DNA of 52,942 bases. Source: Betaproteobacteria bacterium (lineage in GTDB: Bacteria; Pseudomonadota; Gammaproteobacteria; Burkholderiales; Casimicrobiaceae). This document shows, piece by piece, positions 25,969 to 34,041 of this stretch (positions are counted from its first letter, which is position 1; each line of letters begins with the position of its first letter). Under the pieces are notes generated by a model, which saw only the letters and a list, made by a program, of their open reading frames with translations, was not told the origin of the DNA and made no database searches. The stretch covers positions 10,022-62,963 of the forward strand of contig PLYT01000002.1 in assembly GCA_003153475.1 (NCBI GenBank), given 5' to 3'. The translations under genes and the position numbers were made by a program.

Positions 25969-26438
25969 TGCCTGTGTTGCGCAAGTCCTTGCCCGACGCC
26001 GACGCCACGATGCGCGCCGGCGCGGCGCTCGCGCCCGTGATGCGCGGAGGCATGGTCGTCACGCTGTCGGGCGAGCTCGGCGCAGGAAAAACAACGCTGG
26101 TCCGCGGGCTGTTGCACGGCCTGGGTTGGGCCGGACCGGTCAAAAGCCCGACCTACACGCTAGTTGAACATTATCTGATTTCGAGCTTATACTTCTATCA
26201 CTTTGATTTTTATCGTTTCGATGAGCCCGCCGAATGGGAAGATTCCGGCTTTGCCGAGTACTTTCGCTCCGACGCGCTGTGCGTGATCGAATGGCCGGAA
26301 AGAGTTCGCGGCATGTTGCCACCCATCGATGTCGCGCTGACGCTGCGCTATCAGGGCGACGGTCGCGAACTTTTGCTCGCAGCGGACAGGCCGGCGGGTA
26401 GCGCATGTCTGGCCGCGTTCGCTTCGACCGTTCGATAA
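25959..26438 (+). CDS. tsaE: tRNA threonylcarbamoyladenosine biosynthesis ATPase TsaE
   Basis: 159 residues. P-loop GELGAGKTTLVRG (Walker A, ~38-50), VKSPTYTLVEHY and the HFDFYRFDEPAEWE motif are the TsaE signature; ALCVIEWPER completes it. Together with TsaB/TsaD it makes t6A37 in tRNA. The start at 25959 (MTTLPVLRK) was chosen over longer upstream in-frame starts because it gives the usual N-terminus. It overlaps amiC by 34 bases, an arrangement common in proteobacteria (tsaE-amiC), and is divergent from queG. Confidence 0.93.
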   Translation: MTTLPVLRKSLPDADATMRAGAALAPVMRGGMVVTLSGELGAGKTTLVRGLLHGLGWAGPVKSPTYTLVEHYLISSLYFYHFDFYRFDEPAEWEDSGFAEYFRSDALCVIEWPERVRGMLPPIDVALTLRYQGDGRELLLAADRPAGSACLAAFASTVR

Positions 26439-27697
26439 CGCGAATTTCGCTGCAGCGGCGGCGTGTCTGCCAATGGCTGCTGCTGCCAGCCAGCCAATTA
26501 CTGCTGCCGGGACTCTCGTCGGCCGGGACGGTCGCGTCAGCACGCATCTGGCCTGCGCAGGAATATACGCGGCTGATTCTCGAATCGTTGTCGCCGGTCG
26601 CGCATCAGATGATGCTGCTCAAGGATCCGCAGCGCCTGGTGCTCGATCTCGAAGGTGTCGAGCCGGACGGCGAGCTAGGGCAGCTTGCGCAGCGGCTGCG
26701 TCCGAACGATCCGCATATCCAGTCGATACGCGTGGCGCGCTTCAGGCCGGGGATCGTCCGCATCGTGCTCGATCTCAAAGACGAAGTTCAGCCGCAGATT
26801 TTTGCGCTGACGCCGGTCGGCGAGTATGGCCACCGCCTCGTGCTCGATCTTTATCCGCTGACGCCGCCCGACCCGCTGATGGCTCTGCTCGAGGGCGAAG
26901 CCAGGGGTAGCCCGCTGCCTAGCACGCCCGAAGCGCCGGCCGACAAGCCGCCGCTGCGCGGCCAGGGCAACGCCGTACCCGCATCGCGACGACCGATCAT
27001 CATCGCGCTCGATCCCGGACACGGCGGCGAAGACCCGGGAGCGATCGGCCGCCGCGGCACGCGCGAAAAAAACGTGACGCTCGCGATCGCGCGCAAGATC
27101 CGGGCGTTGATCGACCGTGAGCCGGGCATGCGCACGATGCTGACCCGGGACGACGATTACTTCGTGCCGCTCAACGTCCGCGTGGAAAAGGCCCGCCGCG
27201 TGCGGGCCGACCTGTTCGTTTCGATTCACGCCGACGCATTCACTACGCCGAATGCGCGGGGCTCGTCGGTATTCGCGCTGTCCGAGCACGGCGCGACGAG
27301 CTCGGCGGCACGCTGGCTGGCGCAGCGTGAGAACGAAGCCGACCTGATCGGCGGCGTCAATCTCGACAACCGCGATCCGATCCTGGCCAAGACGCTGCTC
27401 GACCTGTCGCAGACGGCGCAGATCAACGACAGCCTTCGGGTCGGACGCTCGGTCCTCGATGGCATCGGCGCGATAAACTCCTTGCACAAAGGCAGCGTCG
27501 AGCAGGCGGGATTCGCGGTGCTCAAGGCGCCGGACATTCCGTCGATCCTGGTCGAGACGGCCTTTATTTCCAATCCCGACGAAGAGCTCAAATTGCGCAG
27601 CGACCAGCACCAGCAGCAGTTCGCCACGTCGATCGTCGGCGGCATCAAACGCTATTTCGCCCAGAACCCGGCGCTGGCGCGCGCGAAGCTGAGCTAG
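26405..27697 (+). CDS. amiC: N-acetylmuramoyl-L-alanine amidase AmiC
   Basis: 430 residues. A signal region (VCQWLLLPASQLLLPGLSSA, after an unusually long, basic N-terminus that may include a Tat-like RR pair) precedes an AMIN domain (~40-150, which targets the division septum), a Pro-rich linker and an amidase_3 catalytic domain (~195-425). Zinc ligands appear in LDPGHGGEDPGAIG (His) and SIHADAF (His), with Glu in PSILVETAFISN. It cleaves the amide bond between muramic acid and L-Ala during daughter-cell separation. It starts inside tsaE, so the start may be one of several in-frame codons near 26405. Confidence 0.93.
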   Translation: MSGRVRFDRSITRISLQRRRVCQWLLLPASQLLLPGLSSAGTVASARIWPAQEYTRLILESLSPVAHQMMLLKDPQRLVLDLEGVEPDGELGQLAQRLRPNDPHIQSIRVARFRPGIVRIVLDLKDEVQPQIFALTPVGEYGHRLVLDLYPLTPPDPLMALLEGEARGSPLPSTPEAPADKPPLRGQGNAVPASRRPIIIALDPGHGGEDPGAIGRRGTREKNVTLAIARKIRALIDREPGMRTMLTRDDDYFVPLNVRVEKARRVRADLFVSIHADAFTTPNARGSSVFALSEHGATSSAARWLAQRENEADLIGGVNLDNRDPILAKTLLDLSQTAQINDSLRVGRSVLDGIGAINSLHKGSVEQAGFAVLKAPDIPSILVETAFISNPDEELKLRSDQHQQQFATSIVGGIKRYFAQNPALARAKLS

Positions 27698-27737
27698 CGT
27701 TCCTCTTTCGCCGGACCATCACGTACAATCGTAAGCG

Positions 27738-28244
27738 ATGGTCCGTTTCTTCCTCTGGTTTCTCGTTCTGCAAGCGGCGTTGTTCGGGCTGGAATTGACG
27801 CCGTGGGCGCAGCAATGGTTCGTCGTGCCATGGACGAACACGTTGGCCGCAATCAGCGCGGGCATCGTCCAGTTGTTCGACGCCCACGTGGTGGCGCACG
27901 GCAAGGTGCTGCAAAGCGCAAGCAACGGCTTCGCCGTATCGATCGAAGCCGGCTGTAACGGAATCGAGGCGACGATCGTGCTGGTGGCGGCGATCCTTGC
28001 CTTCCCGGCGTCGTGGAAGCGCAAGCTCGCCGGCCTCGGCATCGGGATCGTCGCCGTGCAGGGGCTCAATATCGTCCGGGTGATCAGCCTTTTCTACCTG
28101 GGGCAATGGAACTTCAGCGTCTTCGAGTGGGCGCACCTTTACGTCTGGCAGGCGCTGATCATGCTCGACGTGCTGGTCGTCTGGTTGCTTTGGGTACGCA
28201 CTTTGCCGCAGCCCAATGCCGATCTACCGGCGGTCGTGGCTTGA
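27738..28244 (+). CDS. xrtH: Exosortase H (IPTLxxWG-CTERM type)
   Basis: 168 residues, mostly membrane helices. The exosortase catalytic set is clear: Cys73 in EAGCNG, Arg114 in NIVRV and His133 in EWAHLYVWQ. Exosortases act like sortases in Gram-negatives, recognising a C-terminal tag and releasing or anchoring proteins; the H subclass goes with an IPTLxxWG C-terminal tag. A TACAAT hexamer ends eight bases before the ATG, so the transcript may have almost no leader; the matching -35 is poor. The partner membrane protein follows immediately. No protein with such a C-terminal tag is encoded in the window. Confidence 0.88.
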   Translation: MVRFFLWFLVLQAALFGLELTPWAQQWFVVPWTNTLAAISAGIVQLFDAHVVAHGKVLQSASNGFAVSIEAGCNGIEATIVLVAAILAFPASWKRKLAGLGIGIVAVQGLNIVRVISLFYLGQWNFSVFEWAHLYVWQALIMLDVLVVWLLWVRTLPQPNADLPAVVA

Positions 28245-28248
28245 CTCG

Positions 28249-28839
28249 ATGCCGTCCGGCTCGTTTGCGCGATTCGTCCTTCTGGTCTTCGCGTGGCTGG
28301 CGTGCATGTTGTTCGTCTGGTGGTTCGCATCTCCCGTGCTGGCTTGGCCGATCTCGCTGTTGGCCGAGATCGCCAGCCGGGTCGCACTTCCCGATCTCGT
28401 CCAGGCCATCGAGCAGCACGGCGACAAGATCACCTTCGTCACTTCGCTGCACGGCGCCAATGCCACCGTCGCCGCTGCGGCGGGTGGCCTGGTCTCGGAC
28501 GACATCGATGTTCGGCATTTCACCTTCGGGCTGCCACTGCTGGCGGCGCTGATCCTCGCCGCAGGGGCGCCGCATCGCGCCCGCAACCTGCTGATCGGCT
28601 ACGCGATCCTTCTACCTTTCCAGACCTGGGGCGTCATCGCTGAATTTCTTGAGGACATTGCGGTGGGATTCGGTCCCGGCGTCGCCTCGCAGACGGGGTT
28701 CAGTGCGTGGCAGCGCGAGGTGATCGCGTTCGGCTATCAGTTCGGGGCGCTGATCCTGCCGACGGTGGTGCCCGCCGTCGTGTGGGTGCTGATGCATCGA
28801 CGCCTGCTCGAAGACTTCGTGCGCAAGCGCGCCCGCTAA
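28249..28839 (+). CDS. Exosortase H-associated membrane protein
   Basis: 196 residues from the ATG at 28249; an in-frame ATG at 28216 would overlap xrtH by 29 bases. There are about four hydrophobic segments (VLLVFAWLACMLFVWWFA, the LLAALILAAG region, NLLIGYAILLPFQTWGVIA and VIAFGYQFGALILPTVVPAV). The pair with xrtH, and motifs such as LPFQTWGVIAEFLED, are the usual signature of the exosortase H-associated protein. Its precise task is not established; a role as cofactor or substrate-handling partner is a guess from the constant pairing. Confidence 0.8.
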   Translation: MPSGSFARFVLLVFAWLACMLFVWWFASPVLAWPISLLAEIASRVALPDLVQAIEQHGDKITFVTSLHGANATVAAAAGGLVSDDIDVRHFTFGLPLLAALILAAGAPHRARNLLIGYAILLPFQTWGVIAEFLEDIAVGFGPGVASQTGFSAWQREVIAFGYQFGALILPTVVPAVVWVLMHRRLLEDFVRKRAR

Positions 28840-28871
28840 AGTCGGCCCGCCGATTCGTCACACGGCGGCGT

Positions 28872-30530
28872 TCAACGTGAGATCGCGCGTTTTTTTCGTT
28901 CGAGCTCGCGCTGGCGCAGCACGCCGCGCTGCACTTTGCCCGTCGTCGTCATCGGCAGCGCGTCGATGAACTCGATCTCTTTCGGGTACTCGTACGGCGC
29001 CAGATGCTTGCGCACATGGTGCTGGATCGCCTCCTCGAGCGCGGGCGAGGGATCGTGTCCCGGCGCCAGGACGATATAAGCCTTGATGACGTTGCCTCGC
29101 GTCTCGTCGGGACTGGGCACGATCGCGGCGTTGGCCACGGCGGGGTGCCGCACCAGGCAGTTCTCGATCTCCGACGGACCGATGCGATAACCGGCGGCCT
29201 TGAACATGTCGTCGGACCGGCCCTGGTACCAGAGGTAACCATCGTCGTCCTGGGTGGCCAGATCGCCGGTATGGCACCAGGCACCGTTGAATTTTTTCGC
29301 CGTGCCTTCGGGATTCTTGAAATACTCGAGAAAGAACACCGGATCCGGCGCGCCGTCGGGAGCGATGCGGTTGACCGCCACCTCGCCCATCTCGCCGGCC
29401 GCCGATGGCTGGCCTTCGTCGTTGAGTACGGCGATGCGATGGCCGGGATAGGGACGCCCCATCGAACCCGGCTTGGCCGGCCACAGCGCGTGCGAATTGC
29501 CGACGATGTAATTCATCTCGGTCTGGCCGAACATCTCGTTGATCGTGAGGCCCAACGCCTCCTGCGCCCAACCGAATACCGTCGTCCCCACCGCCTCGCC
29601 GGCGCTCATCATGCTGCGCATTGCCACGTCGTAGCGTTCGCGCGGCTGCGGCACCGCTTTCATCATCATCTTCAGCGCGGTTGGAAACAGGAACGTATTG
29701 CGCACCCGGTATTTTGCCATCAGCGCGAGCGCGCGCTCCGGATCGAACCGGCCGCGGTAGCCTACGATGGGATAGCCGAAATACAGCGTCGGCAGCAGCG
29801 CGTCCATGAGGCCGCCGGTCCACGCCCAATCGGCCGGCGACCAGACGACGTCACCCGGCTGCGGGAACTCGTTGTGCGAGTAGACAAAACCGGGCAGGTT
29901 GCCGAGCAGGCATTGCTGCGGCATCAGCGCGCCCTTCGGCGGCCCCGTTGTGCCGCTGGTGTAGATAAGCAGCGCCGGATCGGTGGCGCGGGTCGCTACC
30001 GGCGAGAACCCGCTCGATGCCTTTTGCAGCAAGCGATCCCAGTCGAGCAGCCAGGATTCGTGCGCACCGGCGACGCCGATCGCGTGGTGCAGGCCCGGCA
30101 GCCGGTCGCGGATCGCCGAGAGATTGGGCAACGATGCCGGATCGACGATGGCAACGGCGGCTTCCGAATTCTGCAGCCGGTATTCCAGTGCGTCGGGTCC
30201 GAACAGAAACGACAAGGGAACCGCGACGGCACCCAGCTGATAACAGGCGATGTGGGCGATCGCGGTTTCGGGACGCTGCGGGAGCATGATCGCGACTTTG
30301 TCGCCGCGCCCGACGCCGAGGGCGACCAGCGCGTTCGCGCAGCGATTGGCCTGTTGCTGCAGATCCCAGAACGTCAGCGTCGCCGTCGCGCCGGACTCGT
30401 CTTCCCAGTACATCGCCGGACGCGTGCGATCGTTGGCGTGGCGAGTGCACACGGCCGCCGAGATGTTGAAGTCAGGCGGCACATTCCAGCGATGCCGCGC
30501 GCAGATCTCGCGATAGCGATCGACCGTCAT
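28872..30530 (-). CDS. AMP-forming acyl-CoA synthetase
   Basis: 552 residues, ANL superfamily, activating a carboxylic acid via an acyl-adenylate to its CoA ester. ATP-binding motif YTSGTTGPPKG (~190-200), then NEMFGQTEMNYI (A4/A5), GDLATQDDDGYLWYQGRSDD (A7/A8 in parts GDLATQDDDGY and GRSDDMFK) and the catalytic C-terminal lysine in TTTGKVQR. The overall pattern, including AGYRIGPSEIENCL, is that of medium-chain/acetyl-type synthetases (ACSM-like). The substrate chain is not readable. Its start is 13 bases from the end of the PilZ-like gene, so the two are probably cotranscribed. Confidence 0.9.
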   Translation of the reverse strand: MTVDRYREICARHRWNVPPDFNISAAVCTRHANDRTRPAMYWEDESGATATLTFWDLQQQANRCANALVALGVGRGDKVAIMLPQRPETAIAHIACYQLGAVAVPLSFLFGPDALEYRLQNSEAAVAIVDPASLPNLSAIRDRLPGLHHAIGVAGAHESWLLDWDRLLQKASSGFSPVATRATDPALLIYTSGTTGPPKGALMPQQCLLGNLPGFVYSHNEFPQPGDVVWSPADWAWTGGLMDALLPTLYFGYPIVGYRGRFDPERALALMAKYRVRNTFLFPTALKMMMKAVPQPRERYDVAMRSMMSAGEAVGTTVFGWAQEALGLTINEMFGQTEMNYIVGNSHALWPAKPGSMGRPYPGHRIAVLNDEGQPSAAGEMGEVAVNRIAPDGAPDPVFFLEYFKNPEGTAKKFNGAWCHTGDLATQDDDGYLWYQGRSDDMFKAAGYRIGPSEIENCLVRHPAVANAAIVPSPDETRGNVIKAYIVLAPGHDPSPALEEAIQHHVRKHLAPYEYPKEIEFIDALPMTTTGKVQRGVLRQRELERKKRAISR

Positions 30531-30543
30531 CCGGCGCGCGGCT

Positions 30544-32226
30544 TCAGGCGGCCGCGCGTGCCGCGGTATCCTGCGATTCGATCGTCGCCCAGATCCAGTC
30601 CGGCTGCTGCTCGAGCAGACGACCGAATGCGATCTGCTGCGAAACCCGCGCGACGCTCATCTGCATGCGCTTTCCAGGCTGGTATTCGCCGGCCGGCACG
30701 ATCAGCGTCTGGATCGTCGTCTCGCTGTCCCGCCGCCGCAGCGAAAGGAACAATCCCTGGAAGCGGCGACCGCTGACGGTCGGAACCTCGCCATCGACCG
30801 AATAGTCGGCATCGCCGCGTTTTTGCTCGAACAGCTCGACACCGACCAGATTGTTGGCGATCACCTGCAGCCCGATCTCGGCACGCTCGCTGGTCAGCCG
30901 CTTCATCCGCCGGACGATACCCAGCGTCCAAAGCGACTGGCCGTGCGCGCGGATCGCGACCAGCGTGCCCAGCGTGACCAAGTTGATCACGCTCATTGGC
31001 GCGACCAGCCGATAGCCGGTATGCGAGACGTCGCGAATATCCCAGGCGCCGCCCGGCGCCGCGTAGGTCGCGAGCAGTCGCCGCGCGACTTCCTGCGCGC
31101 GCGCATTCTCGTTGCGCATGTGGCCGAAAGTCGCGAGCTCGATTGAATCGTCGAAGTTCCCGAGCCGTTGCCGCTTATCGATCAGCGGATGCACCTCCTC
31201 GTCGCGCAGATAGCCCGCGATCTTGGTGAATCCCACGATCGCGTCGACCGCTCCGGACGCATTGATGCGCTCGCCGCGCCGCGTCACCGGGCGAAACTCC
31301 GGGTCCACCTGTGCGGCCAGCTTGGTCATCAGGTTGAGTTGCTCGGTCCGACGCAGCGTGCGGTCGGACAAGGGATCGCTGCGCACCTTCTGCTCGAGCA
31401 CGACGACGTTCTGCATGAGCATCGCATGCAGCGGGCGCGTGTCGAGGAACAGCACGCGCCCCTCGAGCGGCTCGGGGCCGCGCCGCTTCATTCCGTGGCG
31501 CGCGCCCAGGTCGACATAGAAGCTCGTCACCGTGGACGATTCGACGTTCAGGCGAAGCGCCGCGCACCACTCGGACAACTGTTCGGCGACCCATTCGACA
31601 TGGCGCGCCGAGAGGTTTCCGGCGTCCATCAGTTGTAGCAGCAATACGCGCAGGTATTCCTGCTCGATCGTCGTCAGCGCGCCGTCGGCCAGGGCGGCGA
31701 TCGGATGGCGCTCGATCTCAATCGAACAGGCGATCTGAAACAGCGAGTGCAGGTCGGTCCAGCGCGCCGGAATCCATTGCTCATAGCGATACAGACGGAT
31801 CTTGGCGTCGAGGCCGTGATGGATGATCTGCCGCGCGATCAGCTCGGGAAGGAGCGTCCGCCAGCGGTTGCTCTGGGCATGATCGCTGACTTCCCGTGCG
31901 AATGCCTGGTAGCAGAGCAGGAAACCCTGCGTCAGGTCGAACATCGCCTGCCAGAGCTGGCTTTCGACGCGGCTCGAGCGGCTGCCATGCTCGTGGTACT
32001 GCGAGGTCAGCGTGCGGCGCAGCGCCTCGCATTGGACGTCGAGCCGGAATACCGCCTCGAGGCGCGCCGGCGCGCGATTGGCATTGCGCTCCGACAGCGC
32101 GCCGAGCTCGGTGAGGATTGCCGAGTGCGCCGCCAGCGGGTCGTTCGCCGGAAAGGTCGTCAGCCACCGTTCGGCGGTTTTCGCATCCGCCAAGGGGTCC
32201 TTGATCGACTTGCCGAAACCGAACAT
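30544..32226 (-). CDS. Conserved protein with a degenerate PilZ-like C-terminal region
   Basis: 560 residues, largely helical and soluble. The C-terminal part contains DVSHTG (399-404), which fits the second PilZ motif DxSxxG, followed by LGTLVAIRA and LGIVRRMKRL...IGLQVI spacing as in PilZ barrels that bind c-di-GMP. An RxxxR (RPVTR, 312-316) occurs earlier, but 83 residues from DxSxxG, farther than normal, so c-di-GMP binding is doubtful. The start at 32226 (MFGFGKSIKD) follows a ggagga site about 12 bases upstream; the longer open frame is not coding-like. It is divergent from the MerR-type gene, with 265 bases between. Function unknown. Confidence 0.7.
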   Translation of the reverse strand: MFGFGKSIKDPLADAKTAERWLTTFPANDPLAAHSAILTELGALSERNANRAPARLEAVFRLDVQCEALRRTLTSQYHEHGSRSSRVESQLWQAMFDLTQGFLLCYQAFAREVSDHAQSNRWRTLLPELIARQIIHHGLDAKIRLYRYEQWIPARWTDLHSLFQIACSIEIERHPIAALADGALTTIEQEYLRVLLLQLMDAGNLSARHVEWVAEQLSEWCAALRLNVESSTVTSFYVDLGARHGMKRRGPEPLEGRVLFLDTRPLHAMLMQNVVVLEQKVRSDPLSDRTLRRTEQLNLMTKLAAQVDPEFRPVTRRGERINASGAVDAIVGFTKIAGYLRDEEVHPLIDKRQRLGNFDDSIELATFGHMRNENARAQEVARRLLATYAAPGGAWDIRDVSHTGYRLVAPMSVINLVTLGTLVAIRAHGQSLWTLGIVRRMKRLTSERAEIGLQVIANNLVGVELFEQKRGDADYSVDGEVPTVSGRRFQGLFLSLRRRDSETTIQTLIVPAGEYQPGKRMQMSVARVSQQIAFGRLLEQQPDWIWATIESQDTAARAAA

Positions 32227-32433
32227 TTCGAACGGACTTCCTCCGGCCGGTACGATATTTGCACTAGCCTGATTGTGGTGGGCAAATGAGCAAAGACTTG
32301 GCGGTAGAACTGTGCCGGAAGCCCTTGTTCGTAAAGCAGGATGATGGAGCAAAGCGGCAGCGGTAGCAATAAGGCGCTCCACGTGGCGATCAGGACTGAC
32401 GTGCTGCGGCAGGCTATGCCGCGTTGCGACCAG

Positions 32434-32462
32434 CTGAAAACCACAACTTAAGTCCTTATAAT
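32434..32462 (+). promoter_or_regulatory. Sigma-70-type promoter of the MerR-like gene
   Basis: A perfect -10 element TATAAT at 32457-32462 is preceded by CTGAAA at 32434-32439 (four of six -35 bases) with a 17-base spacer. Predicted start of transcription is near 32469, leaving a 23-base leader with a gaggt ribosome site. It lies in the 265-base divergent gap shared with the PilZ-like gene. Confidence 0.7.
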
Positions 32463-32491
32463 TGTAACCAACAGGAAGCTGAGGTCTTGCC

Positions 32492-33490
32492 ATGGGAATC
32501 CTAATCAAGGCGCCGACGCGCCGCAGCAGCCCGGGACTGCAGATCGCTGCCCCGGTGGCGGCGAGCGGCGATACGCGTAGCGCTTTGCACATCCGTGAAG
32601 TCGTGCGGATCACCGGCTTGCGGCGTGAGCAGCTGTATATGTGGCAGCGTCGCTACGGCTTTCCGCATCCGGCCCGCGACGGCTTCGGCGATCGGGTCTA
32701 CCCGCCCGACCAGGTGGCCAGACTCAAGGTGATCAAGCAGCTGCTGTCCGAAGGCTGGCGCGCCGGGGCCGTCGTGCCGCTGGCCGAGCCGGCGTTGCAG
32801 TCAATGCTCGGCATCGCTGTCGCCGCTCCGGCTCCGCTTCCCGGCGAAATCGAGACGGCGGTGACACTGCTCGGCGAGCACCGTGTCGGCGAGTTGCAGA
32901 ATCACCTGTCCAAGCTCCTGGTCGGACAGGGGCTGCGCCGCTTTCTCGAGCAAACGCTGATACCGCTGAACGAGGCCGTGCACGAACGCGTCGTGCGCGG
33001 GGAAATGCAGAACTTTCAGGAGCTTCGCTTTGCCGATCTCGCGCAGCGGCTGCTGCGCGACGTCACGCGGCTGGTGCGGCCGACGCGCGACGCGCGACAG
33101 ATCCTGCTCGCGACCCCGCCCAACGACCCCAATCAGCTGGGCCTTGCGATTCTCGAGCTCCTGCTGTTCACCGAGGGCATCAACTGCCTGACGCTGGGCA
33201 GCGGCGTGCCTCCGCAGGAAGTGGCCGGTGCGGCTCGGGCGTACAAAGTCTGTCTGGCGATACTGCTTTTTGATCGCGGCATTTCGGGCAAGATCGCCGG
33301 GCAGGAAATTCGGTCGTTGCGCGCTGCGCTGCCTCCGGAGCTGCCGCTGGTGGTCAGCGGTCGCGCGGTCAACCTTCTGGCCAAGCCCATACCCGATGTG
33401 CGAACGGCCGCCGACTTCAGCTCCGTGATGGTCGCGATGCGGGAGCTGGGGGCTGTTGGCGGGGTAGCGCAAGTTCCGCAGCGTGCCTGA
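32492..33490 (+). CDS. MerR-family regulator with a B12-binding-like domain lacking the ligand histidine
   Basis: 332 residues. An N-terminal MerR helix-turn-helix (ALHIREVVRITGLRREQLYM, WQRRYGFPHPARD, ~31-95) is followed by a helical bundle (~115-200) and a Rossmann-like region (~203-320). This is the layout of CarA/CarH/LitR cobalamin photoreceptor regulators. In those proteins the ligand motif is DxHxxG; here the corresponding position reads D212-P-N214-Q-L-G217, so the axial histidine is replaced by Asn. The rest of the fold (LATPPNDP, FTEGINCLTLGSGVPPQEVAGA) is well kept. It may be a cobalamin-independent member. It probably controls itself, the divergent PilZ-like gene and/or the 45-aa protein that overlaps it. 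Confidence 0.85.
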   Translation: MGILIKAPTRRSSPGLQIAAPVAASGDTRSALHIREVVRITGLRREQLYMWQRRYGFPHPARDGFGDRVYPPDQVARLKVIKQLLSEGWRAGAVVPLAEPALQSMLGIAVAAPAPLPGEIETAVTLLGEHRVGELQNHLSKLLVGQGLRRFLEQTLIPLNEAVHERVVRGEMQNFQELRFADLAQRLLRDVTRLVRPTRDARQILLATPPNDPNQLGLAILELLLFTEGINCLTLGSGVPPQEVAGAARAYKVCLAILLFDRGISGKIAGQEIRSLRAALPPELPLVVSGRAVNLLAKPIPDVRTAADFSSVMVAMRELGAVGGVAQVPQRA

Positions 33491-33620
33491 TGGATTGATA
33501 CTGCACTGGCCCTGGCGCGTCATCGCGCTGGTGCTGATCGCCGCGCTGGGCTACCTGGTCTGGCGCGGCTATCAGCAGCCGGAATTGATTCTCGACTTCG
33601 CCAACATGCGGTTCTGCTGA
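33483..33620 (+). CDS. 45-residue single-pass membrane protein overlapping the MerR-like gene
   Basis: This small frame starts with a GTG at 33483, inside the last codons of the MerR-like gene (8-base overlap), and ends with TGA at 33620. It encodes 45 residues: a short N-terminus (PDGLILHWPWR), one hydrophobic helix (VIALVLIAALGYLVW) and a tail ending in ELILDFANMRFC. The helix and the acidic/aromatic tail with a C-terminal Cys resemble short membrane proteins that occur widely in betaproteobacteria. It has no separate ribosome site that I can see, so translational coupling is likely. The role is unknown. Confidence 0.68.
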   Translation: MPDGLILHWPWRVIALVLIAALGYLVWRGYQQPELILDFANMRFC

Positions 33621-33630
33621 GTACGCCCGC

Positions 33631-34041
33631 TTAGCTTTCCTCGAAAAACGCCTTGAGCTTCCGGCGCTCGCGCTTCGTGGGCCGGCCCAGTCGCGTCGGC
33701 GTCGCCGTCGCGGCTGCCTTGCGGCGGACGATTTCCTCCGCGCGGGCGGCGATACTCTCCGGCGACTCGCGGTAGAGTCCGGCGGCATCGCACGCGTTGC
33801 CGCGCCGGTCCGAAAGCGCCATGACGACGATATCCCAGACCAGGCCTTCCTTGCGCAGCACGACCCGTTCGCCGATCGCGGCGCCACGCGAAGGCTTGAT
33901 CCGCTGGTCGTCGACGCGAACGTGTCCGGCCGTGATCGCCAAGGCGGCGAGGCTGCGCGTGCGGTAGAAGCGCGCCGCCCACAGCCACTTGTCGAAGCGG
34001 GCCCGCGCCGTCGTGCCCGGGTCAATCGCTGCCGGCCTCAC
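33631..34041 (-). CDS. hslR: S4-domain RNA-binding protein (Hsp15-like)
   Basis: 136 residues from a GTG at 34041, close to the 133 of Hsp15. The S4 domain (FDKWLWAARFYRTRSLAA, GHVRVDDQRIKPSR, ~19-75) is followed by a basic C-terminus (RRKAAATATPTRLGRPTKRERRKLKAF in parts), as in Hsp15, which binds 50S subunits carrying stalled nascent chains. No ATG is available; the GTG overlaps the PaiB-like gene by 20 bases and follows a ggatgga stretch. It is the last gene of the HslV-like/PaiB-like/S4 operon; all three may serve protein quality control. Confidence 0.83.
   Translation of the reverse strand: MRPAAIDPGTTARARFDKWLWAARFYRTRSLAALAITAGHVRVDDQRIKPSRGAAIGERVVLRKEGLVWDIVVMALSDRRGNACDAAGLYRESPESIAARAEEIVRRKAAATATPTRLGRPTKRERRKLKAFFEES

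Noticed and set aside
28872-30530. Phenylacetate- or malonate-specific CoA ligase for the acyl-CoA synthetase
   Set aside because: The visible motifs are shared by all ANL synthetases; substrate cannot be chosen from sequence reading alone.
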